Below, piece after piece: positions 1 to 11,339 of a stretch of DNA of 64,000 bases. The DNA comes from Cristatella mucedo. Its lineage: Eukaryota; Bryozoa; Phylactolaemata; Cristatellidae. The position numbers and the translations under genes are program-made. Position 1 is the first letter of the stretch. Every line of letters begins with the position of its first letter. Below the pieces are notes generated by a model. It did no database searches, was not told the DNA's origin, and saw only the letters and a list, made by a program, of their open reading frames with translations. The DNA lies in assembly GCA_009760855.2 (NCBI GenBank), contig WPIO01000059.1, positions 1,920,001 to 1,984,000 of the forward strand, in the 5' to 3' direction.

Positions 1-279
1 GTGTTCATGTTCTGCAGCAAGTAGTTTTGTATTACCCACTGTAGGTGTGAGCTTAGGTCACTAAAACTCTTCTGCTATAACAGGAAATCAGTTGCTGGCA
101 GCGAATGACACTATTGCAACGGCTGTGAGCCGCCACATTGCAGTGGTCCACATAAAGCAGACCTGCTGCTTGAGTTTCACCCCACCACAGCAAGTAGGGT
201 AGCCACAGCAGGTGTCTACATGTACTCGTACATCAGCCATGGCGGTGATGCATCAGCAGCAGTGGCAGCAGTGGCAGCA

Positions 280-520
280 GTAGCACGAGCTGAAGCAGGA
301 GCAGTATGAACATTAGCAGGAGCAGCAGGATCAGGAACAGGAGCAGCAGTAGGAGCAGAAGGAGCAGTAGCAGACGCAAGAGCAGGAGCAGCAGGATCAG
401 GAACAGGAGCAGCAGTAGGAGCAGAAGGAGCAGCAGCAGACGCAAGAGCAGGGGCAGCAGGATCAGGAGCTGGAGCAGCAGCTAAAGCAACAGCAGCCAA
501 AGCTACAGCAGCAGGCGAGA
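280..520. repeat. GCA-rich imperfect tandem repeat in a CFAP69 intron
   Basis: Purine-rich GCA/GGA sequence contains an imperfect unit of about 66 bp, present a little over twice. It lies just 3' (minus strand) of the last recognised CFAP69 exon. On the minus strand the frame stays open through it as an Ala/Pro-rich run, which I read as intron readthrough and not as protein. Confidence 0.6.
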
Positions 521-527
521 TCGGTAC

Positions 528-3500
528 CGGAAGGACGGCGCTATCCTTGCACAGTGTCACGAGCAGGCTGACGAGTAGCTTCTTCAGCTCAAAATCCTCG
601 TGATTCGTCGACAGCTTCAAGTGCCGGACCAAGGCGTGATGGCTCTTCACTTTAAAAAGATGCGTGCACATAAAATAATTGAGATTCCCGGCAGCAGAGA
701 TTTTGCACAGACTTATTTAGCTTAGCATTATGTGACACATCCACAGACCCAGCCGGACCGAACGCACATCATGACGGGCCAAGCCTAGGGGAGGAGAAGA
801 AGGAAGGGCAGGAGGAAAAGGAGCGCCGTCTGGAGCAGGAGGAGCCACGATAGAAGAGCCACTGATTATTGTCTATAGTGCCTTTATTCAGGACTCCCAG
901 GTGGTACCCTTCATCGCCTGCAGTAGGTGCAAAACTCAGCAGCTCGGCTGTTCTGTCATCAATGGCTTAGCTGCCACAGCCCACCGCTTCCTGTCCAAGC
1001 TTTGCTGGCTCAGAAATTAAACATCGAATCGACTTCAAGATCTCCGGTCTCTAGCCCACAGGTCGCTTGTTCTCTCTCTGCAAGCCTTCACATCCCACCT
1101 CATTCAGCTCTTTCAGTGTGCTCTTGCACCACCTGCTTTCGGTCATCGGACATTCCCGGCATACAATTGGCACGAAATCCTTTGGCGATCATGCCTTCAG
1201 TTTGCAAGCAGCAAAAGTCAGTAAATCGCTATCGGCTTCTGTCACCATCTCCACTGAATTTGCATCGTTTAAGTCTCAGCTAAACTAGTGTCTGTTCGCT
1301 CAGCTTTCTCTGTGCCCCCAGTGAAGTTGTCTTTTTGTTTCTGCGTGCTTTGCATGCTTACCTGTGCTTGTGTAGGACTAAGTGCATGCGACTAAGCCGG
1401 AGGTCCTACTTATTAGCTGCCCCCACGTGTCTTCTTGTGTGCTTGTACATGCTAGTCTAAGTATGACACCTTGTCATTCATTAACCTTCGGCTATTGCTT
1501 CTCATGTAGTCAGTACTAAAGCACCCCAATTGAGATTTAGATCTCTTATGGCTCTACAAAAAGACCTATTATTATTATTGTTATTATTTTCAACGATAGC
1601 TGAACATGCATGCATAATAGGCCACTACGTTGGTGCGACTGCGTCCACACACTCAAGTCTGCCCTAGTAAAACAGTGGTTAGCGTCAAGCTATCGACGTA
1701 AGCAAAAAAGAATGAACCGAGCATGCCATGCCTCCACCTTCCCAGCCGCCATCCGAGCAGCGCACAGCCACCGCTGGGGCGAGGGCATTGCCGGTCACGT
1801 GCGAGGTGCTTGCAAGCAGCGACATCTTCCGGTCACGTGCCTTCTTGAAACGTTGCAAACAGTGTCAGCTCCTTAACGAAACCCGTCTCAACGAATGGAG
1901 CGTTGTCCACCTTGGAAGCGACGAGGATGGCCAGAACGAGGATGTCGTTTCGCAGCTGCCGGTCGTAGTGGCTGTGGCACGAGTGCAGCAGCAGCAGAAA
2001 CGCCTCACGCAACTGACTGTCAACGTAAGCGGGTCACGTGGCGTGGCTGTGCACACTCTCTCACTGGCGGCAGCCAGCTTGCGACGATGCCGGCCAGGGT
2101 GGCGGCAGCGTGCTCGCTGGCTGTGCCTGATGCTGCTGCTGCTGCTCGTGATAGCCTTCGAGTCACGTGCCGACCCGAGCCGAAAGGTGGCTTCAGAGCT
2201 GGTAGCTCGTCGCGAATGCGTGCGTGCGAGCCACCAGCTGCTAGGTGCCCTCGAGCTTCGACCTGCCCCTGCACCGCTCGGCGGCAAAGGAGGGGGAGAG
2301 GAGGAGCAGAGGGGCAGCCGATCGCTTACCTGACGGCAGCAAGACTGCCCAGCTGCCTCGCCAATCGCTGCTCGTCGCTCGGGCTGCTCTGCTCTAGAAG
2401 ATTCCACAGGATCTCGATGGATCGAAAGAGAATCTGTCCAGCGCTGGCGTCGTCCCTCGACGATCCTGCTGCCTCTGCGGTGGCATCGCTGCCGCCGTCG
2501 GCGCCCACTGCCCACTCGCTTCCGCCTCGTTCCACCAGACCGCTTGCCAGGCGAGAGGCAGCGGATGCCGACAGCATCTGGCCGCACATTTTGGCTGCAG
2601 GGAGATGCGACGCGGAGTGAATCAGTGTGAGAGGGCAAATCAGGGAGCACTGTCTGCGACTGCCAGTGATCGTCTCTGACTACGTTTCTGGGCAGCCATT
2701 GAATCCAGCCAGCCAGCAAGATTCCGCCATAAGGAAAGGCAGTGAATGTACACTGGTGCACATCGGCATAGCATCTCAGAGTCAAAGCAATGGCAGCAAG
2801 CTTCGACAAAAAATAGTTGTACGACAGGTTCTGGCTGCAAAAAGGTCACAGCTCGCCACCAAGTTACTAATAGACGAGGTCGTACGAAAATAACCACAAT
2901 CTCAGATAAATTAAACAGCACACAGAAGCCCCTGCAAACTAGTGCACAGACCCAGCTAGTCCTCAGGTCAACGAAGCATCAGTAAATATAGCCTAGGGTC
3001 TAGGTCAGAGGTCGGCCAGATATGTCCTAGCTAGTACTCCAGTCCGGCCTAACTCGAGGCTCAGCCCCCTGTAGTTATTTATTCTTGGATGCTGGCATAA
3101 TGGAATCGGGTCGTTTTGATCCCTTTCATTACTGCTGATTGTAGCTAGAGCTGTGGCCCATGATTTTTAGAACTGGCATCAGGCCCTTGCATGAAACAAA
3201 AGTGCCTGACCGGAGAGAGATGATAAATGTCTAACCCTACGTCAGCTGAGTGTCTACAGTCCGTTCGTGTCTGTAGCATCTGATTGCTTGTTTGTGTGGT
3301 CATGTACACTCCACAGGTCGTCTGAGTAGGCTTGTTTCTTCTGTTCTAAAAAAAAGCTTAGCTGATTTCACAGCCTCAGTCATAAGTATTCAAAGGCAGA
3401 AGAGCCTTTACGGCTATCACTACTGCTTGCAGCAGGTGATACAGAATCACTGAGGACTCAAAACCACGACCTGGGTCGTGAAGAGTGAACACCTTACCTC

Positions 3501-4462
3501 CTGGGCTAAGACCCAGCCTGGTGTGCCTTCTTGACCTCTTTAAATGGCCTAGCAGTACGAAAAGTTTGCCGACCCCTGGTCTAGGGCATCCGGAGGTGGA
3601 AAAAAGTTGCACCTAACATGCACATTGAACTGAACTCCTCTCACTTGAATTCAGGCAGTGCACCCGGATTTTGTACGAGCGAATAAGCTGTCAGTTAAAG
3701 CCAAGGCTTTGAGCCCGCTCTGATAGCAGTGGAATGATAGTCTCTGTATCTCAATCGGTAAAGCCCTGCGCCGGAAAATCAACCGTTGAATGATTGAGAC
3801 ACGTTCAAGGCAAAACTGCTAAGCCTTCGATTAGCACAGATTTCCGGCCCCACACCTGATATACATACCCCCAGCAACACATCTGACATACTTCTGGCCC
3901 CACACCTAATGTCCTTCCGGCCCCACACCTGGCATCCTGCGTTTTCTCTCTATTTTTAAATTACAAAAGGATATCGTAACACTAAAGCAAACGCAAAGTG
4001 TGTCTTCAATCATCAGCTGAGAGAAAACTACAACCCACTCACACATCTCAGCAGACCCGACTTTCCAAGTCCTATGCAAACAAAATTGCACAAAGAGTTG
4101 CCCGGAAGTTCTTAGAAAAAGAATCGGCCAAAGTATCGATCGTCAACCTGTGACGGTGACTTGGGCGAGCCATCAGCCCAATAATGAGCATAAGGCAATG
4201 GCCGCAAAAGAGCAGCAGGGGTTGTGAAGGCAGCAGTTGCAGCAGCTAGTCACAGCACGAAGCAGCAGCAGCAGGGGCGGCGGCAGCAGCAGCAGCGGCA
4301 GTGGCAGCAGAAGCTGGCAACAGATTCAGCTAGTCGCAGCACGAAGCCGCAGCAGCAGCAGTAAGCAGCAGCTCCAGTAAGCAGCAGCAGTAGTAGCAGC
4401 GGAAGCAGCAGCAGCAGCAGTAAGCAGCAGCAGCAGCAGTAAGCAGCAGCAGCAGCAGCATT

Positions 4463-4496
<34 letters not shown>

Positions 4497-5192
4497 GCAG
4501 CAGAAGCAGCAGCTGGCAACAGATGCAGCTAGTCGCAGCACGAAGCAGTCGTAGCTATAGCTAGCAGCCGAGAGAAGCAACAACAGTGACAAACAATGGT
4601 TACCGATGATGCTACAAGAAAGGCTCTTCATTTCGTAACCGACTGGCACAGCAAGAGCCAGAAGAAGGCTACAGGACTGACACTTGACCTCTTACCCGAG
4701 CGCTTGGACAGCTTCTGCAAAACGGCAAGCACTCTGAGCTTGACATCGTCGTGTCGCCCGATTAGAGCCAGCGACTTGACGAGCGTCTCGGAGATGTCAC
4801 TGTCCTCTACTATGGACAAGCAGAACTCGGTGCTGCACGCAGAAAACCTTTCGCCTGCAGCTGCACCCGTGACTTCCGGTCTTGCTGAATGCTTGCTCTT
4901 GTGTATTCCCATTATGGTGTCGCACACACTCTTCTGCACAGCTGGGTCCGGGCACCTCATCAGGTATCCTACAGAGCGAGCAATGACCACCAAACGATCG
5001 ACCGCTGTGCTGAGCCACGACCCACCCACCGTGCTCGGAGGAGTGCTGATAGCACATCGCTCTTGAGTAGAGACTGGAGCATTAACAAAGTTTCTGCTAA
5101 GATGGAGAGAGTAAAAGAGAGCACACGGAGACGGTAAGTGCAACAAGACAGAGAGAAAGCAAGAGAGAGAGAGAGAGAAAGAGAAAGCAAGA

Positions 5193-5271
<79 letters not shown>

Positions 5272-8075
5272 GTTCGGGCAGAATGGGTGAGAGATCGGAT
5301 GGAGAGCAGCAGCTGCAGATCTAGGATGACTGACTGACCAAACAAAAAGTGACAGATGGCAAATAAATTTACTCGCGGTTACGAGATGTCCGAGCGAAGG
5401 AAATCTGCCTCATCGAAGTAAGCGACGGCCGCTTAGTGGTGGTGACAGCCTGTGAGGCTATTCTGCTGCTACACAAATGGGCTGTATAATCGGCCAACCT
5501 CTACTTTTGCTTTTACTCGAGCCCACATCTAGCAAGAATCTGAGTAGAGACAGCGAGGATTCTCGAAATTCAACTGAGGAAGAACGAGCGATGTCGCGCG
5601 AGATCGACACGAGGATGGACATAGTGTGCTCTGGCCGCTGGCAACCGAAAGAGCCAGAGGCCGTGGGGCTGACCTAAGCTGCCGGCTGCCGCGGCTGCAT
5701 TGCTTACCCAGCTGAGACATGCATTCAGTCGCAGTCTGCTTGTAGAGCATCTCGTCCGAAGTTTTCTCCTTCAGATACGATATGCTGCACACTTTAAGGA
5801 GCTGGCACAGTGGCTCCGAGTAGGCCACGGAGTGCGCCTCCACTCTGTCGGTGCACGTGTTGAGTATCTTGAACACGTCGACGAGGTCTTTGAGCATAAA
5901 TCCATTCGCGTAGTGCTTGACGACTTTTCGCAGAGCATGCGTATGCCTATCGTACAGGTGCAGCTGTAACAGCACGCACAACGAAACGGTCACTTTGACA
6001 AGAAAGAGCTTGATGATCAGACGAGGTAGAGGCCGAACTAAAGAGGCAGCTAGCCGACTACCAAAGCCGAGGAGCCGCCATCGAGCAGCTTACTTGAACG
6101 AGAGGCTGTGCGATCTCAGGTGGGCAGATTTGGGCCTAAATCTTAAGCAGATAGACTGTGGTCAACAGCCGAGCCTCAACCAATCAATTAAGTTATTTCT
6201 CAATTAAGTTATTTCGGAGCTTTAGTGACCGGATGTGCAATGGATGTCATCAAGCGAGCATGTGCCAAAGTAGATGGACGTCTTGACATCTGCTCTTTTT
6301 TGACAACCATTTTCCCAAGGTGCCTTACAATGTAATGTATCTCCGTCTGTAACTCCACAAAGTCATAAAGACCACGTGGGTGTTACGCAGGAGTTCTGTA
6401 TAGCACACAGCCTAAGCGGCTTTCGGTATGCATTCGGTACCCAACAGACTTCGTCTCACGCAGCAAAGAGAAAGTGGGAAGAATAGCAGAGCCAGGAGAG
6501 CAGTTGAGGTAGTGAGCAGCATGGAAGTAGCAGCTCAGGACTGCTGAAAAGGATGAGCCATAGTGGGCAGTAGGAGAGTAGTTGTCGTTGCATAAGAATT
6601 GTGGAAGCGAGCTCCACAGTCTAGGACCTGCAGAGCTAAAGCTTCTGCCGCCAACGGTCTTTAAGTGAAGGAATGGAACAGCTAATTTATTGTCCACACA
6701 GGACCTGAGGGCGGGAAGAGGCTGAAACTGGTGCAGCAGTTACACCTCTCATCTATGATCTGGGCTGTATTTGAACGAAGTTATAAAATTCGGACTCCTC
6801 ATTTGAAAGTTTAGCTTTTAATCTAACATACAATTCATTCGTACCTTAGAAGAGTTACGAGTGGATATATAGAAATAGCAGCATCATTGCTTGGTTATAG
6901 CATCTTACCGAATTGACACTAGATGCTGATGTCAGAGTAAGTGTTCTCTCTTTTTCTCTCTCGCCCTATCTTTCTCTACCGCTTGCTCTTTGTCCCCCTC
7001 ACCTTGCAGCTTCTCGGCCAGGAGACATCGTTAGAATTACAAGGCATTACACTTAGTTTCATTATCCCTGATCAACGCCACCGCTTAGCTACTGCGCGCC
7101 TAGCTAAGCGGCTTCAGTGGTAACCACATCATCGGAACCACGTGTCTACTTATGACCTTGCATTTGCTGTACCATTCCCATTTAACTTGCCATTGCTTGT
7201 CGGTGCATGGCTGCTCTGAAGGTTCAAGATTGCAAAGGAAAAGCACTGATTCTCGAGCACTGACGAGCAATGACCTGCAATTTCTCTCCGGCTCCTGATC
7301 TTCGAGTAGTTACTCGAAGGCTCTCAGCTATTCCTTCTCCACTATCCTTCTTAGCAACCCATCTCTCATCCTTAGTAGCCCCTCCCCCTTCCTTAGCAGC
7401 TCATCTCTGGCCTTTCCAGCAATTACAGATAACTCCCAATTTGCTTCTGGAGCTGCGCATTGTCGGTTGCCGGTTGTCGGCACCAAATCTGCAATGAAAA
7501 CTTGAATGCGCACATCTGTGACATGGAATCATGTACACGTCTTTTCGGCTCCGTGAAGTTACAAGCAATCGTTCAGCCGTATGCAGCCCTTCAGTGGCAT
7601 TCAGCCGTTGGCCGAGGGTGGCAGCAGGCAGTGAAGTGGCAGCCAGGAGGAGTTGGAGCCGGCTGAACTTACCGAATGCGGATCGACAAGCAGCTTGTGA
7701 ACTTTGCTCAGGCTGACAGGCACCGAGACGGTCTGCAAAGTGCCAGTGAGTGCATCAGCAGCGCGTGGCACAGCAGGCCCAGCGACAGCTGAGACGACGA
7801 GAGAGCAGCAGCAGAGAGGCGTAACCTTCTCTCTGCGAGCCGTGCACCGTGCAGAATTTGTCAGTGTCGTCCTGCTCAGGCAGAGAGATTGCTCGAGAAC
7901 GGCTGCCTGCCACCTTCACAACGAGACAGACAGCCGGTCTCACCTTGATCAAGCCCAGCTGCTCGTCTGTGACTTTTGCATCGATGACGGGTATCCGAGG
8001 TTTCTCTTTGGTGGGTTGAAGGGGTTGTGGCAGCCCACTCTTGTAGAGGGGTGCTACCTGTGTCTGAGTGGCCAT
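528..8075 (-). CDS. CFAP69: CFAP69, cilia- and flagella-associated protein 69 (5' part, seven exons, runs off left edge)
   Basis: CFAP69 is an armadillo/HEAT-like protein of the axonemal central apparatus in motile cilia and sperm flagella. Exons read on the minus strand: 8075-7944 (ATG; 44 codons), 7732-7673, 5963-5708, 4968-4696, 2594-2330, 2016-1841 and 649-528. Exon ends have AG acceptors and GTAAG/GTGAG donors with matching phases (0,0,1,1,2,1), except one GC donor after 1841 and a weak donor (CCG|GTACCG) after 528. Landmarks that match the family as I remember it: SLSKVHKLL, LKDLVDVFKILN, LKEKTSDE, LVKSLALI, LFRSIEILWNLLE, HYDRQLRNDILVL, LTLFATF and EDFELKKLL. They occur in the same order and spacing as in vertebrate CFAP69, about the first 350 residues. 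The rest of the gene should lie left of position 1. No stop or frameshift was seen in the exons. The start is the first ATG of the N-terminal exon and has no other support. Confidence 0.85.
920..1592 (+). mobile_element. LINE F1 3' end, decayed
   Basis: The fragment starts with QNSAARLFC, matching QNSAARLVCRERR of the better F1 copies at 32.5 and 42.5 kb. It continues with frameshifts through the CR1/L2-type C-terminal domain and a 3' untranslated stretch, and ends in an ATT-rich tail near 1570-1592. It sits in the CFAP69 intron between exons 1841-2016 and 528-649. Confidence 0.6.
3350..3545 (-). mobile_element. tRNA-derived SINE S1
   Basis: On the minus strand it carries a tRNA-like head whose box B region reads GTGGTTTTGAGTCC, then a body with GTGATAGCCGTAAAGGCTCTTCT-like sequence. 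The same head and body occur at 46,962 (+) and 48,955 (-). It lies in a CFAP69 intron. Confidence 0.55.
3739..3815 (+). other. possible tRNA-like pseudogene or SINE head
   Basis: TATCTCAATCGGTAAAGC resembles a pol III box A and CACGTTCAAGGC about 60 bp later resembles a damaged box B. The spacing fits a tRNA, but the acceptor stem is not evident, so this is more likely a relic than a working tRNA. Confidence 0.3.
3845..3933. repeat. short degenerate repeat of GGCCCCACACCT
   Basis: The motif GGCCCCACACCT occurs three times about 30-50 bp apart, with related intervening sequence. It lies within a CFAP69 intron. No function can be inferred. Confidence 0.5.
4255..4530. repeat. (CAG)n-rich microsatellite in a CFAP69 intron
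   Basis: Long runs of AGC/CAG with TAG, GAA and GCG interruptions. Frames through it on the minus strand are low-complexity artefacts. It lies about 170 bp 3' (minus strand) of the exon ending at 4696. Confidence 0.9.
5157..5269. repeat. (GA)n microsatellite
   Basis: An almost pure GA tract of about 100 bp. On the CFAP69 sense strand it is a long CT tract, about 200 nt upstream of the acceptor at 4969. Confidence 0.95.
6340..6750 (-). mobile_element. LINE F2 3' end
   Basis: The minus strand encodes DNKLAVPFLHLKTVGG and SAGPRLWSSLPQFL, the C-terminal domain of a CR1/L2-type LINE. It is followed by a 3' tail ending in ATGGAGTTACA-like sequence shared with copies at 28.2, 36.7, 43.1, 53.2 and 57.0 kb. 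It lies in a CFAP69 intron. The remainder of that intron (6.0-7.6 kb) shows nothing I recognise. Confidence 0.7.
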
Positions 8076-8159
8076 GTAAACAGTGAGAGTACACTGCCGA
8101 AGCTGTGCCAGAGGAGATGGAGATCGCCTTTCAGCTCATGCCCCTTGAAAGGCCTCTGA

Positions 8160-8750
8160 AAAACGTCACAATACTCCAATGGAAAATTGCATTGCATTCC
8201 AAATCTGATGGAACGTACTAATTGTAACTGCACAAGTCACCACTCGTTCAATTGGAGTTTCTTTTGAATTTCTTTAGCACAACAACACATTCCATGGGAT
8301 TATCGTTTCCGGCTTGGTGCAACTTTGAGTTCCAAAAAAGACGAGCATCTGATATTAAGCTCAAGAGGAGGTTTGAAAAAGGCTGAGAATGTGAGAAAAC
8401 AGGCAAAGACCTCTATACTGTGGAGTTGAAAAAGAAGTATGCATCTCGACACCCTTATTGATTACAGTTCTCAGGTCTTGCAGCCATTTAAAAAACACCT
8501 GTAGCATGTGACTCCAAGCAGTTATGGTAGTTAACAAAAAATGTTGGGAAAATAAAATTGCCAACTTAATGACAATTCATCATCTGTCATCAATTTCGAG
8601 AAGGTAGAAAAAATGGTGTCAACGTCAAAGCAGCTTCTCTGCCATCTTTGGAGTAGGAGCTATAAAGTTTAATATTCTGAAAATCCACAAGATCCATCAG
8701 CAACGACTAGTTGATGGCCTGCCATAGCCATAATCCAATCTCTAACATCA
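8160..8750. other. unassigned intergenic stretch 5' of CFAP69
   Basis: No coding frame, RNA gene or repeat was recognised. The CFAP69 promoter should lie at its left end, but no TATA or other core element stands out. Confidence 0.4.
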
Positions 8751-8754
8751 ACCG

Positions 8755-9380
8755 TGATCGAAGTAAAATTAACAATACTAATACTATAATAGTAAGTTTG
8801 CATATCATCACCAGAGTACTTAACATCTTTCTAGGCCCTATAAATTTACTGTAAATGAAGCTTGATCAAATGGTTAGTGGTAAAATGGGCAGTTTCGTCG
8901 AGCATAACATGATTAGAGGTAACACTCGCAGCGTAAAAATGTAACTATGGTTAGTTCGATTGGTCAGGAGAAAAGTTAAAATACAGAATTGATGCAAAAA
9001 TGCGACAATCTTTGCACTGCTTATCAGGGAAGACAAATGAAGGAATAAACTCGCGACATATTGGGTGTAATCTCAACCTCGTGTATTGGTGGACGAGAGG
9101 TCTAATAACAATAACAATAATAATACATGCGTATAGCACGCTCAGAGAACCGAATCTCTTTCCAGGCACTTTATAGATTCTGTAAATATAGCATGGCCTA
9201 ATGATTAGTGATAACATTCACACAGCCATCAGGCATAACGTTGTTAGATGTGACGCGCACAAGATCAACATGTAGATATGGTTTGTAGTAGCAGCTAAAG
9301 TTTCAGCTCGTATAGGTATGCAAAGGAAGAATCGAAAGGACCCACCAAACGCTGTAAGAAACAAGAGTTTTTCAACAGGT
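8755..9380 (-). mobile_element. two decayed LINE F1 3' untranslated ends
   Basis: Two successive degraded copies of the F1 tail read in antisense (about 8,755-8,945 and 9,100-9,380). Each has an ATA/ATT-rich start, a CTTTCTAGG-type hairpin arm and the GGTTAG..AACATG..GACCCACCAAA block of better copies. Confidence 0.45.
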
Positions 9381-10238
9381 GCGGCCGACTAATTCAGTCG
9401 TAAACACAGGTTGAAACGATGGCTTTATCGAGCAAGGAAGTACAGAGGAAGCGACTAGAGAGATAGCCGTAGGGGTCGGAACGCCTGGAGCACAGCTGCG
9501 CAGGCGGCAGCAACGCGGTTGGTTTGTAGCTTTCTCAAAAACGAAGCCAGTACGGCGGCTACAATTCAGGCTCAAGCAATCAAAACGCGAATCACACATA
9601 CCAGTTACGGGACAAGAAAACCAAAGCATCGCCTTCAAAAATCGGACACATAAGAGGAATCGTCAATATTAATTCACAATCTGGCAGGTGCTTGCCTGGC
9701 TAGAGCACTGGAAGTCGGGTCGCGGCGGCGAGATATGTCACTAAGTAAGCTGTGGCCAGTTCGCCCGGTCCCCGACCACTTCTATAGCAGCACAAAATCT
9801 GACTAAAATCAAAGAGTAAAGTTAGGCTGATAAAAATTTAAGGAGATCCGTCTCTGCATGCTAACTTCAATTACCGTTGAGAGACCGCGCTCTAGTCACT
9901 GGAGACACCTCTTTCTTCAGGCGCCATGGTCGCCATCTTGTATTACCATAGCAACTACGCAAAAGTGCGCATCCGGAGCAGAAGAGCTCTTTGGGTTCTC
10001 TTGCCGACTTCCGCTCCACTTCAGCGGCTCCGCCGGTTCCGAGTGGAGTAGCCTCAACGGCTACAATTTGTGCTTAAAAAGTTATCGAATGGTGAGCACG
10101 AGTCACTAGTCACGTGCCACTCACTCCATATGCTCTTTCTTCTACGGTATAGCTACAGGCTTTGGTTTAGTTACTGGCTACTAGCTTTGGTCTCAGAGCG
10201 GGAAGCACGCAAGGGACTCACGCTTAAGCGTCCACTCG
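9380..10238. other. unassigned stretch
   Basis: Short open frames only, none with recognisable domains or splice-site support. No repeat was identified. Confidence 0.35.
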
Positions 10239-10870
10239 CCGCAGCGCCTAATAATAAGAATAAAAATACTAATAATGCATTTGATATAACGCCCTCAGAG
10301 AACTCAGTCTTTTTCTAGACACTGCAACTTTGCTGTAAAGGAAATACCATCGAATGGTTAGCGGTAGCATGTTCGATCAACAACAAGAATAACATGGTTA
10401 AGGGTGACATAATAGTAATAATAATGCACTTGATAAAGCGCCCTGAGACATGCACAGGGTCATCATGCAAGTGTGATTAGTGGCAGCATGCACAGTGTCA
10501 GCAAGCATAAGCAGATGAAGTTCGAACCAAAGGAACCCGCTAAATGCTGCGATAAATAGGTGCGTTTTAGTTTCTTTTTAAATGTCGACAAGTCAGGGGA
10601 TGTCGTAACGGAAGTCGGGATTGGGTTCCATGCTTTGGGAGCATACGAACTAAAGGCACGGTCTCCAAAGAATTTGAGCTCTGTACGAGGTATAGATATA
10701 CAGTTAGATTCCGAAAAGCGGGTGGTACGGTGCTTAGCCTGGCTGGGGCAGTAGATCCGATAGATAGGCTGGAGCCAAAGAATTTAGGGACTTAAAAAGT
10801 GAACGACAAAACATCTAAGTTGATGCGTTGCTTGACTATGAGCCAGAGAGTAGTATGTAAATGAATTTTA
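10239..10870 (-). mobile_element. LINE F1 3' end, with a second F1 tail nested in it
   Basis: An ATT-rich tail and hairpin arm at about 10,250-10,330 are followed by a second GCACTTGATAAAGCGCCC start at about 10,425. The antisense C-terminal domain follows (KFFGDRAF/APKAWNP-like residues, decayed) to about 10,780. Two insertions, or an internal rearrangement, are implied. Confidence 0.55.
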
Positions 10871-11339
10871 TTTTGCCTAGGACTCGAAGGTATCGCTTTT
10901 CAAAAACCTCTCTCCGTTCGGTTGATTCATCTCTCATTTCGAGACCCTGTCGACATAACATTGATCTACATACTACTCTATGTAAGCTATTTTAGAAAAG
11001 TTATTATTAAAGTAATCAAAGTTAGTTTTAGATTATATTATACTATTTTTAGAGAAGATAGTTATTATGTTACTTGTAAAAATTAATTTAAAGACATGTT
11101 TTACTCTAATATGTCATAGCAAAATAATTTTATGCGGCAGAACGGTGAAAAATATGCTGCTCATGCAAAACGAATCAGAGAATAAGTTGGACAGAAAACT
11201 GGGATTCCGCTAAAGTATTCTTTTGCAAAGGTAGATTTGTAAGAGATTATAAGTAGTTTAAGGAGAATGGGAAATAAGAAAATACAACCCTCTATTAAAA
11301 AGCAACAAACAAATTAAAAGGGTGGTCTTTTGAAAGAAC

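Noticed and set aside
216-671. 151-codon minus-strand protein with Ala/Pro repeats
   Set aside because: Only its first about 40 codons (649-528) match CFAP69. The rest is intronic GCA repeat read through.
1865-2809. 314-codon open frame on the minus strand
   Set aside because: It runs through parts of two CFAP69 exons in the wrong frame and across introns. The family residues lie in a different frame.
5097-5345. Ser/Leu-repeat proteins
   Set aside because: Translations of the GA/CT microsatellite, as at 47.9 and 56.3 kb.
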